Positions 30,775 through 42,711 of a stretch of DNA of 64,000 nucleotides are shown piece after piece. Origin of the DNA: Hydractinia symbiolongicarpus (lineage: Eukaryota; Cnidaria; Hydrozoa; Anthoathecata; Hydractiniidae); the NCBI RefSeq assembly GCF_029227915.1, contig NC_079889.1:8248001-8312000 (forward strand), written 5' to 3'. The notes beneath the pieces were generated by a model, which saw only the letters and a program-made list of their open reading frames with translations, ran no database searches and had not been told where the DNA came from. Positions within the stretch are counted from its first letter, which is position 1; every line of letters starts with the position of its first letter. A program made the position numbers and the translations under genes.

Positions 30775-32190
30775 TTAGAAACTATTGCTATCATACTCAG
30801 AACCTAACAAAACAAGTTTTGCAAAGCAGCTGGAACAGGGCTCCAACTGCTTCATTTCTTTAGCAGGAATTTGATGCGAGAATGAAAACATAGTCCATCG
30901 GGAGGACATCATGTCTGACTCCTTCTCGTCGCGTTGATTATATTTTCCAATGTACTCTATCTGGGCCTTGCTGGTTGCAAAGAAAGGTATGGAGTTTGTC
31001 CTGTCGATGCATAAATCCGTAGCATACTGGTTTTTGGGTCTCGGTAAATGCACCGTTTGACCCTCCAGTAGCAGCAAAAAATCGCTCCATGCTATTATTT
31101 CTGAAGACCACCTGAAATCATTTAGGTAAGCCACTTCACACTCGTCGAGCCCAACCCAGGCGTAGCGTCCAGTGGCAGGATTAACAAATGCGGTGAACAT
31201 AATTTCAATAGGGTTCAGCAGAAATGACTTGCCACAATTAGTTGGTCCTACAAGCAAAATGTTGTTGCGTTTTTGACGACCCTTATTAAAACTTTCACGC
31301 AAAGCAGTAGCAAAAACTATAGCGTTGATGTGGTTTTTAAGCAGCACATCGCGAGCAGAAATGAGCCATTCACCTTTGCAGTTGGAATTGCACGGCGCAA
31401 ATGCATGGGATTGTATTATTTCCAACCGTGACTTGTTCTCCCTCTCAATAATTTGAGGTGCTTCTTGCATTCGCCAAGTTGTTGCGAGAAGGTCTGCGAG
31501 AGCCTTAGGTGACTTGTTCAAAACGAAAGAATGTAGATCTTTTTCCCCGCTTTGATTTCTTAGAAGAGCAGCCTGTAGCAATTCTGAGTCCTTTCGAATG
31601 TTGTGTTTTACCATGAACTCGGAAACGTCACTATTCGAAAGACGCTCTTTTGCTACAGGTGCTTCCGCAGCTGCAGGGGTGCTGTCTCTATCCCTCGTGG
31701 TGTTTAATCGTTGTCGCTTTGCAACCGTCGAGTTCCGCCTCATGGCTTTTTTTGTCTTTGGTGAACCTATCGTGCTCAAGTCTGTGTGGTTTGGGCTGTG
31801 AAGTATGTCCGCCACCGGTTTGTTTTTTGCAACATATCTGTACGCTGCCACATAACCGCAATGCTGCGATGAAAAATGCAAAACAAGGTGGTGTTTGTTC
31901 CAAACACTGTTCTTTATAGGGTTCCACCTTCGAGTGCCATTGAACTTAACGCACATATGAAAATGCTTTCCCCCGTTAGCGTGATCTTCTATACAACATG
32001 CCAACTGCTCAACAGAGCGATTGCTGGCCCCGTTGTGAAATGCCTCAAGAATTATCTCGGAGAAACGCTGAGTGTTGGGGACCTTTTCCATGTCTGCTTG
32101 TGAATATGTTATCAAATAAGCTCTTCTATTGTCACGATTCGATAAACTTTGTGTAAAGTCCAATTTTTCAAAACTGTTGTCGGCGCTCAT
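30775..32190 (-). CDS. CRESS-like Rep, unit 2
   Basis: 471 residues, all motifs intact, Phe192/Ile277 variant. Confidence 0.9.
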   Translation of the reverse strand: MSADNSFEKLDFTQSLSNRDNRRAYLITYSQADMEKVPNTQRFSEIILEAFHNGASNRSVEQLACCIEDHANGGKHFHMCVKFNGTRRWNPIKNSVWNKHHLVLHFSSQHCGYVAAYRYVAKNKPVADILHSPNHTDLSTIGSPKTKKAMRRNSTVAKRQRLNTTRDRDSTPAAAEAPVAKERLSNSDVSEFMVKHNIRKDSELLQAALLRNQSGEKDLHSFVLNKSPKALADLLATTWRMQEAPQIIERENKSRLEIIQSHAFAPCNSNCKGEWLISARDVLLKNHINAIVFATALRESFNKGRQKRNNILLVGPTNCGKSFLLNPIEIMFTAFVNPATGRYAWVGLDECEVAYLNDFRWSSEIIAWSDFLLLLEGQTVHLPRPKNQYATDLCIDRTNSIPFFATSKAQIEYIGKYNQRDEKESDMMSSRWTMFSFSHQIPAKEMKQLEPCSSCFAKLVLLGSEYDSNSF

Positions 32191-32599
32191 GTCTATTAAA
32201 CTTTTAAAACTGAAAACAGAAGGCGTGCGTTTGTATATAAAATTCTTGTAGTTTATATCATTATTTGCAGTTTTTTTTATTTACGCTAGCTTATGTTGAT
32301 TTAAAGGGAGCACACTTTAGCCTCCAACTTGTAAAAATATGTATTATGTAGCTCAGAAACTCAACTTGTATCAATCACACAGTAAACTCTACCATTACTG
32401 TTTGTTTACATTTCATTCCTCATGTAAAAGTACTGAATTTTGAATAAAAGATGGCTACCAAGCACATGGCCACATGGGCTAGCTGTTTGATACAAGATGT
32501 GTTGGAGCAGTCTTATTTAGAGTATGTTAAGACTTGTTTTATTTTTGAACTGTTTTGAACCTGGTAAGGAAACCTCTGTTCAATTTTTTTTTCCAATTT

Positions 32600-32803
32600 T
32601 CAGACAATCCCAGACAAAATAAGTGGCAAAATGTCATTTTTCCAGTGAAAATTCAGTGTACCCCCCTTCCCCCAATATCAGAGTTGAGTTAGGCCTTGTT
32701 TTGTGCCCTGACGCATAGAAGCAACACTGATATGGGGGAGGGGGGGGTGAGAGAAACAGTATTTTGTGAAAATTGCCACTATATTTTGTCTGGGATTGTC
32801 TGA
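32600..32803. repeat. Junction palindrome, units 2/3
   Basis: Same arms and centre as the 1/2 junction. Confidence 0.8.
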
Positions 32804-33504
32804 GACAAGTTTAGACTTAGAATTTTTCCGAGTTCAGTTTCGACTTAGATTTTTTCCAGCATTTGACTTGGTACCTTGTGAAGTGATATTTTGTGTTAAT
32901 GATAACAACAAATGTTCTGAAAGGCAAAATATCTCTTCAATTTTGCAGGTGACACTCGGCTTGCGTACAGTTTCCCGTGCCTCCAGGGAAGAATTTGACG
33001 CATAAACTTCGCCTTTGTGATAAAAATATACTGTTTTCTTTTTTTTTACTATATACAAACAAATCCGATAAATAATCTCTCTATTAAAGTCTTATGTGCA
33101 TATTAACGTACTAAAAACTGTATATACCAGTGCGAAACAGCTGCGTTTACATTTACACGTGTTGATTTAGCATGTTAATGTTGAACGGTAAATTTGAACG
33201 TTCGCTTCAACGTTTGTTTGTATTTTCTTGTTCAAATTCAGGACAAAAACATATGTAAACAAAGCGTTCCGTACTGGTGACTACATTAAAATTTCAGTTT
33301 GCTTCTAACAAAATGTTCTGACAAAACTTGTACTTTCAGATATAAAGCTATAAATAACAAAATGCAACAGCAACGCAACATCACCAAAAAGATTACGCCT
33401 GAAATGTCGACGTACTTTAAGGTACTTCATCAACAAAACGGAATGACGGGTGCAGAAATAAAAAAAATGTTTCCTCAATTTGCGTTACGCAGCTACACCG
33501 ACAA

Positions 33505-34449
33505 ATGAAACATGAGCTCGGTCGTGAAGACAAGCGACACAACAACACTGGAAGACCAAGGAAATTGACAGTTCGCGATGAACGTACCGTACTTAGAACG
33601 ATAACAAGACTTCGCGAGGAGCGGAATCAATTTTCATCCAAGCGCATTCAAGAAGAAGCGAACCTGGCACATGTATCAACAAGAACAGTACGTCGTTGCT
33701 TACACAAACATGGATATAATTATCGTCAAGCTCGAAAGAAAGGTCTCGTCACGAAAACCGACAAGGTCAAGAGACTTGCATTTGCAAGAGAAATGCTTCC
33801 TGTGGGAACTGATTTTTGGAAATATGAAATTGCGTTTTATTTTGATGGGGTGAGTTTTGGTCACAAAAGCAATCCGCACGGAGAGGCTCGAGCAGCTGGC
33901 GCAATGACTTGGAGACTCGCAAAAGAAGGTCTTAGTCAAACCACAAAAGGCAAGAAGGAAGGGAGTGGGGGCAAAATGGCTCAGTTTTTTATTGGAATAT
34001 CTTACGATCGTGGCGTAGTTCTTTGTGAACAAATGGAAGACAAACTGACTGGAAAAACCTTTGCTGAATTTGTGAAAACGCATTTTCCAAAAACATTTAC
34101 ACGTACTGTCAATCCTCAATGCCATACATTTTTGCAAGATGGAGATCCGCGACAAGTTTCAAAGGCTGCGAAAGAGGCAATGGCTTCCATAAATTGCACG
34201 ATGTTCGGGATTCCAGCACGTTCCCCGGATCTCAATCCTATAGAGAATGTTTTTCACCTTGTAAGGAAGCAGATTCGTGATGATGCCCTACGAATGCAAC
34301 TGACACGAGAGAGTTACAAGCAATTTTGCGAAAGGGTAAAACGCACTATCGAAAACTTTCCTACCGACATTATAAACAGAACGATCGAGTCAATACCAAA
34401 GCGACTGAAACTTGTGGTTCAAGGAAAAGGCAACAGAACCAAGTATTAA
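33505..34449 (+). CDS. DD34E transposase, unit 3
   Basis: Same translation as unit 1; upstream frame at 33362-33508. Confidence 0.9.
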   Translation: MKHELGREDKRHNNTGRPRKLTVRDERTVLRTITRLREERNQFSSKRIQEEANLAHVSTRTVRRCLHKHGYNYRQARKKGLVTKTDKVKRLAFAREMLPVGTDFWKYEIAFYFDGVSFGHKSNPHGEARAAGAMTWRLAKEGLSQTTKGKKEGSGGKMAQFFIGISYDRGVVLCEQMEDKLTGKTFAEFVKTHFPKTFTRTVNPQCHTFLQDGDPRQVSKAAKEAMASINCTMFGIPARSPDLNPIENVFHLVRKQIRDDALRMQLTRESYKQFCERVKRTIENFPTDIINRTIESIPKRLKLVVQGKGNRTKY

Positions 34450-34517
34450 ATTACTTTTTCATTTTTTTGTTGGGAGAAATGTTTTATATAGTGTGATTTT
34501 CCATTTGAAGGTTTAGG

Positions 34518-34745
34518 GTCACGCGTCACCAACGCGTCACCAACAAGTCACCAACATGTCACCAATACATGCCCACCAAAATGACGCGTCACCACACGTC
34601 ACCACTAATAATATAAAATATACTAATACTATTATTATAATACTGTTTGGTGACATGTGGTGACATGTGTCTTTTTTGTCATTTTCCTATATAACTACTG
34701 GTAACATGTTGGTGACTCGTTGGTGACATGTTGGTGACATGTGAC
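34518..34745. other. Origin-like iteron block, unit 3
   Basis: Same iteron order and hairpin as unit 1. Confidence 0.75.
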
Positions 34746-34752
34746 AAAACAA

Positions 34753-36168
34753 TTAGAAACTATTGCTATCATACTCAGAACCTAACAAAACAAGTTTTGC
34801 AAAGCAGCTGGAACAGGGCTCCAACTGCTTCATTTCTTTAGCAGGAATTTGATGCGAGAATGAAAACATAGTCCATCGGGAGGACATCATGTCTGACTCC
34901 TTCTCGTCGCGTTGATTATATTTTCCAATGTACTCTATCTGGGCCTTGCTGGTTGCAAAGAAAGGTATGGAGTTTGTCCTGTCGATGCATAAATCCGTAG
35001 CATACTGGTTTTTGGGTCTCGGTAAATGCACCGTTTGACCCTCCAGTAGCAGCAAAAAATCGCTCCATGCTATTATTTCTGAAGACCACCTGAAATCATT
35101 TAGGTAAGCCACTTCACACTCGTCGAGCCCAACCCAGGCGTAGCGTCCAGTGGCAGGATTAACAAATGCGGTGAACATAATTTCAATAGGGTTCAGCAGA
35201 AATGACTTGCCACAATTAGTTGGTCCTACAAGCAAAATGTTGTTGCGTTTTTGACGACCCTTATTAAAACTTTCACGCAAAGCAGTAGCAAAAACTATAG
35301 CGTTGATGTGGTTTTTAAGCAGCACATCGCGAGCAGAAATGAGCCATTCACCTTTGCAGTTGGAATTGCACGGCGCAAATGCATGGGATTGTATTATTTC
35401 CAACCGTGACTTGTTCTCCCTCTCAATAATTTGAGGTGCTTCTTGCATTCGCCAAGTTGTTGCGAGAAGGTCTGCGAGAGCCTTAGGTGACTTGTTCAAA
35501 ACGAAAGAATGTAGATCTTTTTCCCCGCTTTGATTTCTTAGAAGAGCAGCCTGTAGCAATTCTGAGTCCTTTCGAATGTTGTGTTTTACCATGAACTCGG
35601 AAACGTCACTATTCGAAAGACGCTCTTTTGCTACAGGTGCTTCCGCAGCTGCAGGGGTGCTGTCTCTATCCCTCGTGGTGTTTAATCGTTGTCGCTTTGC
35701 AACCGTCGAGTTCCGCCTCATGGCTTTTTTTGTCTTTGGTGAACCTATCGTGCTCAAGTCTGTGTGGTTTGGGCTGTGAAGTATGTCCGCCACCGGTTTG
35801 TTTTTTGCAACATATCTGTACGCTGCCACATAACCGCAATGCTGCGATGAAAAATGCAAAACAAGGTGGTGTTTGTTCCAAACACTGTTCTTTATAGGGT
35901 TCCACCTTCGAGTGCCATTGAACTTAACGCACATATGAAAATGCTTTCCCCCGTTAGCGTGATCTTCTATACAACATGCCAACTGCTCAACAGAGCGATT
36001 GCTGGCCCCGTTGTGAAATGCCTCAAGAATTATCTCGGAGAAACGCTGAGTGTTGGGGACCTTTTCCATGTCTGCTTGTGAATATGTTATCAAATAAGCT
36101 CTTCTATTGTCACGATTCGATAAACTTTGTGTAAAGTCCAATTTTTCAAAACTGTTGTCGGCGCTCAT
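34753..36168 (-). CDS. CRESS-like Rep, unit 3
   Basis: 471 residues, Phe192/Ile277 variant. Confidence 0.9.
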   Translation of the reverse strand: MSADNSFEKLDFTQSLSNRDNRRAYLITYSQADMEKVPNTQRFSEIILEAFHNGASNRSVEQLACCIEDHANGGKHFHMCVKFNGTRRWNPIKNSVWNKHHLVLHFSSQHCGYVAAYRYVAKNKPVADILHSPNHTDLSTIGSPKTKKAMRRNSTVAKRQRLNTTRDRDSTPAAAEAPVAKERLSNSDVSEFMVKHNIRKDSELLQAALLRNQSGEKDLHSFVLNKSPKALADLLATTWRMQEAPQIIERENKSRLEIIQSHAFAPCNSNCKGEWLISARDVLLKNHINAIVFATALRESFNKGRQKRNNILLVGPTNCGKSFLLNPIEIMFTAFVNPATGRYAWVGLDECEVAYLNDFRWSSEIIAWSDFLLLLEGQTVHLPRPKNQYATDLCIDRTNSIPFFATSKAQIEYIGKYNQRDEKESDMMSSRWTMFSFSHQIPAKEMKQLEPCSSCFAKLVLLGSEYDSNSF

Positions 36169-36577
36169 GTCTATTAAACTTTTAAAACTGAAAACAGAAG
36201 GCGTGCGTTTGTATATAAAATTCTTGTAGTTTATATCATTATTTGCAGTTTTTTTTATTTACGCTAGCTTATGTTGATTTAAAGGGAGCACACTTTAGCC
36301 TCCAACTTGTAAAAATATGTATTATGTAGCTCAGAAACTCAACTTGTATCAATCACACAGTAAACTCTACCATTACTGTTTGTTTACATTTCATTCCTCA
36401 TGTAAAAGTACTGAATTTTGAATAAAAGATGGCTACCAAGCACATGGCCACATGGGCTAGCTGTTTGATACAAGATGTGTTGGAGCAGTCTTATTTAGAG
36501 TATGTTAAGACTTGTTTTATTTTTGAACTGTTTTGAACCTGGTAAGGAAACCTCTGTTCAATTTTTTTTTCCAATTT

Positions 36578-36781
36578 TCAGACAATCCCAGACAAAATAA
36601 GTGGCAAAATGTCATTTTTCCAGTGAAAATTCAGTGTACCCCCCTTCCCCCAATATCAGAGTTGAGTTAGGCCTTGTTTTGTGCCCTGACGCATAGAAGC
36701 AACACTGATATGGGGGAGGGGGGGGTGAGAGAAACAGTATTTTGTGAAAATTGCCACTATATTTTGTCTGGGATTGTCTGA
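36578..36781. repeat. Junction palindrome, units 3/4
   Basis: Same arms and centre as the 1/2 junction. Confidence 0.8.
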
Positions 36782-37482
36782 GACAAGTTTAGACTTAGAA
36801 TTTTTCCGAGTTCAGTTTCGACTTAGATTTTTTCCAGCATTTGACTTGGTACCTTGTGAAGTGATATTTTGTGTTAATGATAACAACAAATGTTCTGAAA
36901 GGCAAAATATCTCTTCAATTTTGCAGGTGACACTCGGCTTGCGTACAGTTTCCCGTGCCTCCAGGGAAGAATTTGACGCATAAACTTCGCCTTTGTGATA
37001 AAAATATACTGTTTTCTTTTTTTTTACTATATACAAACAAATCCGATAAATAATCTCTCTATTAAAGTCTTATGTGCATATTAACGTACTAAAAACTGTA
37101 TATACCAGTGCGAAACAGCTGCGTTTACATTTACACGTGTTGATTTAGCATGTTAATGTTGAACGGTAAATTTGAACGTTCGCTTCAACGTTTGTTTGTA
37201 TTTTCTTGTTCAAATTCAGGACAAAAACATATGTAAACAAAGCGTTCCGTACTGGTGACTACATTAAAATTTCAGTTTGCTTCTAACAAAATGTTCTGAC
37301 AAAACTTGTACTTTCAGATATAAAGCTATAAATAACAAAATGCAACAGCAACGCAACATCACCAAAAAGATTACGCCTGAAATGTCGACGTACTTTAAGG
37401 TACTTCATCAACAAAACGGAATGACGGGTGCAGAAATAAAAAAAATGTTTCCTCAATTTGCGTTACGCAGCTACACCGACAA

Positions 37483-38427
37483 ATGAAACATGAGCTCGGT
37501 CGTGAAGACAAGCGACACAACAACACTGGAAGACCAAGGAAATTGACAGTTCGCGATGAACGTACCGTACTTAGAACGATAACAAGACTTCGCGAGGAGC
37601 GGAATCAATTTTCATCCAAGCGCATTCAAGAAGAAGCGAACCTGGCACATGTATCAACAAGAACAGTACGTCGTTGCTTACACAAACATGGATATAATTA
37701 TCGTCAAGCTCGAAAGAAAGGTCTCGTCACGAAAACCGACAAGGTCAAGAGACTTGCATTTGCAAGAGAAATGCTTCCTGTGGGAACTGATTTTTGGAAA
37801 TATGAAATTGCGTTTTATTTTGATGGGGTGAGTTTTGGTCACAAAAGCAATCCGCACGGAGAGGCTCGAGCAGCTGGCGCAATGACTTGGAGACTCGCAA
37901 AAGAAGGTCTTAGTCAAACCACAAAAGGCAAGAAGGAAGGGAGTGGGGGCAAAATGGCTCAGTTTTTTATTGGAATATCTTACGATCGTGGCGTAGTTCT
38001 TTGTGAACAAATGGAAGACAAACTGACTGGAAAAACCTTTGCTGAATTTGTGAAAACGCATTTTCCAAAAACATTTACACGTACTGTCAATCCTCAATGC
38101 CATACATTTTTGCAAGATGGAGATCCGCGACAAGTTTCAAAGGCTGCGAAAGAGGCAATGGCTTCCATAAATTGCACGATGTTCGGGATTCCAGCACGTT
38201 CCCCGGATCTCAATCCTATAGAGAATGTTTTTCACCTTGTAAGGAAGCAGATTCGTGATGATGCCCTACGAATGCAACTGACACGAGAGAGTTACAAGCA
38301 ATTTTGCGAAAGGGTAAAACGCACTATCGAAAACTTTCCTACCGACATTATAAACAGAACGATCGAGTCAATACCAAAGCGACTGAAACTTGTGGTTCAA
38401 GGAAAAGGCAACAGAACCAAGTATTAA
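37483..38427 (+). CDS. DD34E transposase, unit 4
   Basis: Same translation as unit 1; upstream frame at 37340-37486. Confidence 0.9.
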   Translation: MKHELGREDKRHNNTGRPRKLTVRDERTVLRTITRLREERNQFSSKRIQEEANLAHVSTRTVRRCLHKHGYNYRQARKKGLVTKTDKVKRLAFAREMLPVGTDFWKYEIAFYFDGVSFGHKSNPHGEARAAGAMTWRLAKEGLSQTTKGKKEGSGGKMAQFFIGISYDRGVVLCEQMEDKLTGKTFAEFVKTHFPKTFTRTVNPQCHTFLQDGDPRQVSKAAKEAMASINCTMFGIPARSPDLNPIENVFHLVRKQIRDDALRMQLTRESYKQFCERVKRTIENFPTDIINRTIESIPKRLKLVVQGKGNRTKY

Positions 38428-38495
38428 ATTACTTTTTCATTTTTTTGTTGGGAGAAATGTTTTATATAGTGTGATTTTCCATTTGAAGGTTTAGG

Positions 38496-38723
38496 GTCAC
38501 GCGTCACCAACGCGTCACCAACGCGTCACCAACATGTCACCAATACATGCCCACCAAAATGACGCGTCACCACACGTCACCACTAATAATATAAAATATA
38601 CTAATACTATTATTATAATACTGTTTGGTGACATGTGGTGACATGTGTCTTTTTTGTCATTTTCCTATATAACTACTGGTAACATGTTGGTGACTCGTTG
38701 GTGACATGTTGGTGACATGTGAC
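38496..38723. other. Origin-like iteron block, unit 4
   Basis: The spacer before the third full iteron is GC where other units have AA (38522-38525 region), so three iterons in a row read ACGCGTCACC. Hairpin unchanged. Confidence 0.75.
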
Positions 38724-38730
38724 AAAACAA

Positions 38731-40146
38731 TTAGAAACTATTGCTATCATACTCAGAACCTAACAAAACAAGTTTTGCAAAGCAGCTGGAACAGGGCTCC
38801 AACTGCTTCATTTCTTTAGCAGGAATTTGATGCGAGAATGAAAACATAGTCCATCGGGAGGACATCATGTCTGACTCCTTCTCGTCGCGTTGATTATATT
38901 TTCCAATGTACTCTATCTGGGCCTTGCTGGTTGCAAAGAAAGGTATGGAGTTTGTCCTGTCGATGCATAAATCCGTAGCATACTGGTTTTTGGGTCTCGG
39001 TAAATGCACCGTTTGACCCTCCAGTAGCAGCAAAAAATCGCTCCATGCTATTATTTCTGAAGACCACCTGAAATCATTTAGGTAAGCCACTTCACACTCG
39101 TCGAGCCCAACCCAGGCGTAGCGTCCAGTGGCAGGATTAACAAATGCGGTGAACATAATTTCAATAGGGTTCAGCAGAAATGACTTGCCACAATTAGTTG
39201 GTCCTACAAGCAAAATGTTGTTGCGTTTTTGACGACCCTTATTAAAACTTTCACGCAAAGCAGTAGCAAAAACTATAGCGTTGATGTGGTTTTTAAGCAG
39301 CACATCGCGAGCAGAAATGAGCCATTCACCTTTGCAGTTGGAATTGCACGGCGCAAATGCATGGGATTGTATTATTTCCAACCGTGACTTGTTCTCCCTC
39401 TCAATAATTTGAGGTGCTTCTTGCATTCGCCAAGTTGTTGCGAGAAGGTCTGCGAGAGCCTTAGGTGACTTGTTCAAAACGAAAGAATGTAGATCTTTTT
39501 CCCCGCTTTGATTTCTTAGAAGAGCAGCCTGTAGCAATTCTGAGTCCTTTCGAATGTTGTGTTTTACCATGAACTCGGAAACGTCACTATTCGAAAGACG
39601 CTCTTTTGCTACAGGTGCTTCCGCAGCTGCAGGGGTGCTGTCTCTATCCCTCGTGGTGTTTAATCGTTGTCGCTTTGCAACCGTCGAGTTCCGCCTCATG
39701 GCTTTTTTTGTCTTTGGTGAACCTATCGTGCTCAAGTCTGTGTGGTTTGGGCTGTGAAGTATGTCCGCCACCGGTTTGTTTTTTGCAACATATCTGTACG
39801 CTGCCACATAACCGCAATGCTGCGATGAAAAATGCAAAACAAGGTGGTGTTTGTTCCAAACACTGTTCTTTATAGGGTTCCACCTTCGAGTGCCATTGAA
39901 CTTAACGCACATATGAAAATGCTTTCCCCCGTTAGCGTGATCTTCTATACAACATGCCAACTGCTCAACAGAGCGATTGCTGGCCCCGTTGTGAAATGCC
40001 TCAAGAATTATCTCGGAGAAACGCTGAGTGTTGGGGACCTTTTCCATGTCTGCTTGTGAATATGTTATCAAATAAGCTCTTCTATTGTCACGATTCGATA
40101 AACTTTGTGTAAAGTCCAATTTTTCAAAACTGTTGTCGGCGCTCAT
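38731..40146 (-). CDS. CRESS-like Rep, unit 4
   Basis: 471 residues, Phe192/Ile277 variant; the last copy of the unit 1-4 type. Confidence 0.9.
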   Translation of the reverse strand: MSADNSFEKLDFTQSLSNRDNRRAYLITYSQADMEKVPNTQRFSEIILEAFHNGASNRSVEQLACCIEDHANGGKHFHMCVKFNGTRRWNPIKNSVWNKHHLVLHFSSQHCGYVAAYRYVAKNKPVADILHSPNHTDLSTIGSPKTKKAMRRNSTVAKRQRLNTTRDRDSTPAAAEAPVAKERLSNSDVSEFMVKHNIRKDSELLQAALLRNQSGEKDLHSFVLNKSPKALADLLATTWRMQEAPQIIERENKSRLEIIQSHAFAPCNSNCKGEWLISARDVLLKNHINAIVFATALRESFNKGRQKRNNILLVGPTNCGKSFLLNPIEIMFTAFVNPATGRYAWVGLDECEVAYLNDFRWSSEIIAWSDFLLLLEGQTVHLPRPKNQYATDLCIDRTNSIPFFATSKAQIEYIGKYNQRDEKESDMMSSRWTMFSFSHQIPAKEMKQLEPCSSCFAKLVLLGSEYDSNSF

Positions 40147-40555
40147 GTCTATTAAACTTTTAAAACTGAAAACAGAAGGCGTGCGTTTGTATATAAAATT
40201 CTTGTAGTTTATATCATTATTTGCAGTTTTTTTTATTTACGCTAGCTTATGTTGATTTAAAGGGAGCACACTTTAGCCTCCAACTTGTAAAAATATGTAT
40301 TATGTAGCTCAGAAACTCAACTTGTATCAATCACACAGTAAACTCTACCATTACTGTTTGTTTACATTTCATTCCTCATGTAAAAGTACTGAATTTTGAA
40401 TAAAAGATGGCTACCAAGCACATGGCCACATGGGCTAGCTGTTTGATACAAGATGTGTTGGAGCAGTCTTATTTAGAGTATGTTAAGACTTGTTTTATTT
40501 TTGAACTGTTTTGAACCTGGTAAGGAAACCTCTGTTCAATTTTTTTTTCCAATTT

Positions 40556-40762
40556 TCAGACAATCCCAGACAAAATAAGTGGCAAAATGTCATTTTTCCA
40601 GTGAAAATTCAGTGTACCCCCCTTCCCCCAATATCAGAGTTGAGTTAGGCCTTGTTTTGTGCCCTGACGCATAGAAGCAACACTGATATGGGGGAGGGGG
40701 GGGGGGTGAGAGAAACAGTATTTTGTGAAAATTGCCACTATATTTTGTCTGGGATTGTCTGA
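40556..40762. repeat. Junction palindrome, units 4/5
   Basis: Longest G-run (11) of the array; otherwise unchanged. Confidence 0.8.
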
Positions 40763-41463
40763 GACAAGTTTAGACTTAGAATTTTTCCGAGTTCAGTTTC
40801 GACTTAGATTTTTTCCAGCATTTGACTTGGTACCTTGTGAAGTGATATTTTGTGTTAATGATAACAACAAATGTTCTGAAAGGCAAAATATCTCTTCAAT
40901 TTTGCAGGTGACACTCGGCTTGCGTACAGTTTCCCGTGCCTCCAGGGAAGAATTTGACGCATAAACTTCGCCTTTGTGATAAAAATATACTGTTTTCTTT
41001 TTTTTTACTATATACAAACAAATCCGATAAATAATCTCTCTATTAAAGTCTTATGTGCATATTAACGTACTAAAAACTGTATATACCAGTGCGAAACAGC
41101 TGCGTTTACATTTACACGTGTTGATTTAGCATGTTAATGTTGAACGGTAAATTTGAACGTTCGCTTCAACGTTTGTTTGTATTTTCTTGTTCAAATTCAG
41201 GACAAAAACATATGTAAACAAAGCGTTCCGTACTGGTGACTACATTAAAATTTCAGTTTGCTTCTAACAAAATGTTCTGACAAAACTTGTACTTTCAGAT
41301 ATAAAGCTATAAATAACAAAATGCAACAGCAACGCAACATCACCAAAAAGATTACGCCTGAAATGTCGACGTACTTTAAGGTACTTCATCAACAAAACGG
41401 AATGACGGGTGCAGAAATAAAAAAAATGTTTCCTCAATTTGCGTTACGCAGCTACACCGACAA

Positions 41464-42408
41464 ATGAAACATGAGCTCGGTCGTGAAGACAAGCGACACA
41501 ACAACACTGGAAGACCAAGGAAATTGACAGTTCGCGATGAACGTACCGTACTTAGAACGATAACAAGACTTCGCGAGGAGCGGAATCAATTTTCATCCAA
41601 GCGCATTCAAGAAGAAGCGAACCTGGCACATGTATCAACAAGAACAGTACGTCGTTGCTTACACAAACATGGATATAATTATCGTCAAGCTCGAAAGAAA
41701 GGTCTCGTCACGAAAACCGACAAGGTCAAGAGACTTGCATTTGCAAGAGAAATGCTTCCTGTGGGAACTGATTTTTGGAAATATGAAATTGCGTTTTATT
41801 TTGATGGGGTGAGTTTTGGTCACAAAAGCAATCCGCACGGAGAGGCTCGAGCAGCTGGCGCAATGACTTGGAGACTCGCAAAAGAAGGTCTTAGTCAAAC
41901 CACAAAAGGCAAGAAGGAAGGGAGTGGGGGCAAAATGGCTCAGTTTTTTATTGGAATATCTTACGATCGTGGCGTAGTTCTTTGTGAACAAATGGAAGAC
42001 AAACTGACTGGAAAAACCTTTGCTGAATTTGTGAAAACGCATTTTCCAAAAACATTTACACGTACTGTCAATCCTCAATGCCATACATTTTTGCAAGATG
42101 GAGATCCGCGACAAGTTTCAAAGGCTGCGAAAGAGGCAATGGCTTCCATAAATTGCACGATGTTCGGGATTCCAGCACGTTCCCCGGATCTCAATCCTAT
42201 AGAGAATGTTTTTCACCTTGTAAGGAAGCAGATTCGTGATGATGCCCTACGAATGCAACTGACACGAGAGAGTTACAAGCAATTTTGCGAAAGGGTAAAA
42301 CGCACTATCGAAAACTTTCCTACCGACATTATAAACAGAACGATCGAGTCAATACCAAAGCGACTGAAACTTGTGGTTCAAGGAAAAGGCAACAGAACCA
42401 AGTATTAA
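41464..42408 (+). CDS. DD34E transposase, unit 5
   Basis: Same translation as unit 1; upstream frame at 41321-41467. The base pattern just after the stop is TTTTTCTTTTTT instead of TTTTTCATTTTT. Confidence 0.9.
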   Translation: MKHELGREDKRHNNTGRPRKLTVRDERTVLRTITRLREERNQFSSKRIQEEANLAHVSTRTVRRCLHKHGYNYRQARKKGLVTKTDKVKRLAFAREMLPVGTDFWKYEIAFYFDGVSFGHKSNPHGEARAAGAMTWRLAKEGLSQTTKGKKEGSGGKMAQFFIGISYDRGVVLCEQMEDKLTGKTFAEFVKTHFPKTFTRTVNPQCHTFLQDGDPRQVSKAAKEAMASINCTMFGIPARSPDLNPIENVFHLVRKQIRDDALRMQLTRESYKQFCERVKRTIENFPTDIINRTIESIPKRLKLVVQGKGNRTKY

Positions 42409-42476
42409 ATTACTTTTTCTTTTTTTTGTTGGGAGAAATGTTTTATATAGTGTGATTTTCCATTTGAAGGTTTAGG

Positions 42477-42704
42477 GTCACGCGTCACCAACGCGTCACC
42501 AACAAGTCACCAACATGTCACCAATACATGCCCACCAAAATGACGCGTCACCACACGTCACCACTAATAATATAAAATATACTAATACTATTATTATAAT
42601 ACTGTTTGGTGACATGTGGTGACATGTGTCTTTTTTGTCATTTTCCTATATAACTACTGGTAACATGTTGGTGACTCGTTGGTGACATGTTGGTGACATG
42701 TGAC
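42477..42704. other. Origin-like iteron block, unit 5
   Basis: Same iteron order and hairpin as unit 1. Confidence 0.75.
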
Positions 42705-42711
42705 AAAACAA

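Larger units (their letters stand above)
28622..32599 (+). mobile_element. Unit 2 of the array
   Basis: 3978 bp, with G-run of 8. Same layout as unit 1. Confidence 0.95.
32600..36577 (+). mobile_element. Unit 3 of the array
   Basis: 3978 bp, G-run of 8. Confidence 0.95.
36578..40555 (+). mobile_element. Unit 4 of the array
   Basis: 3978 bp, G-run of 8; carries a private iteron change. Confidence 0.95.
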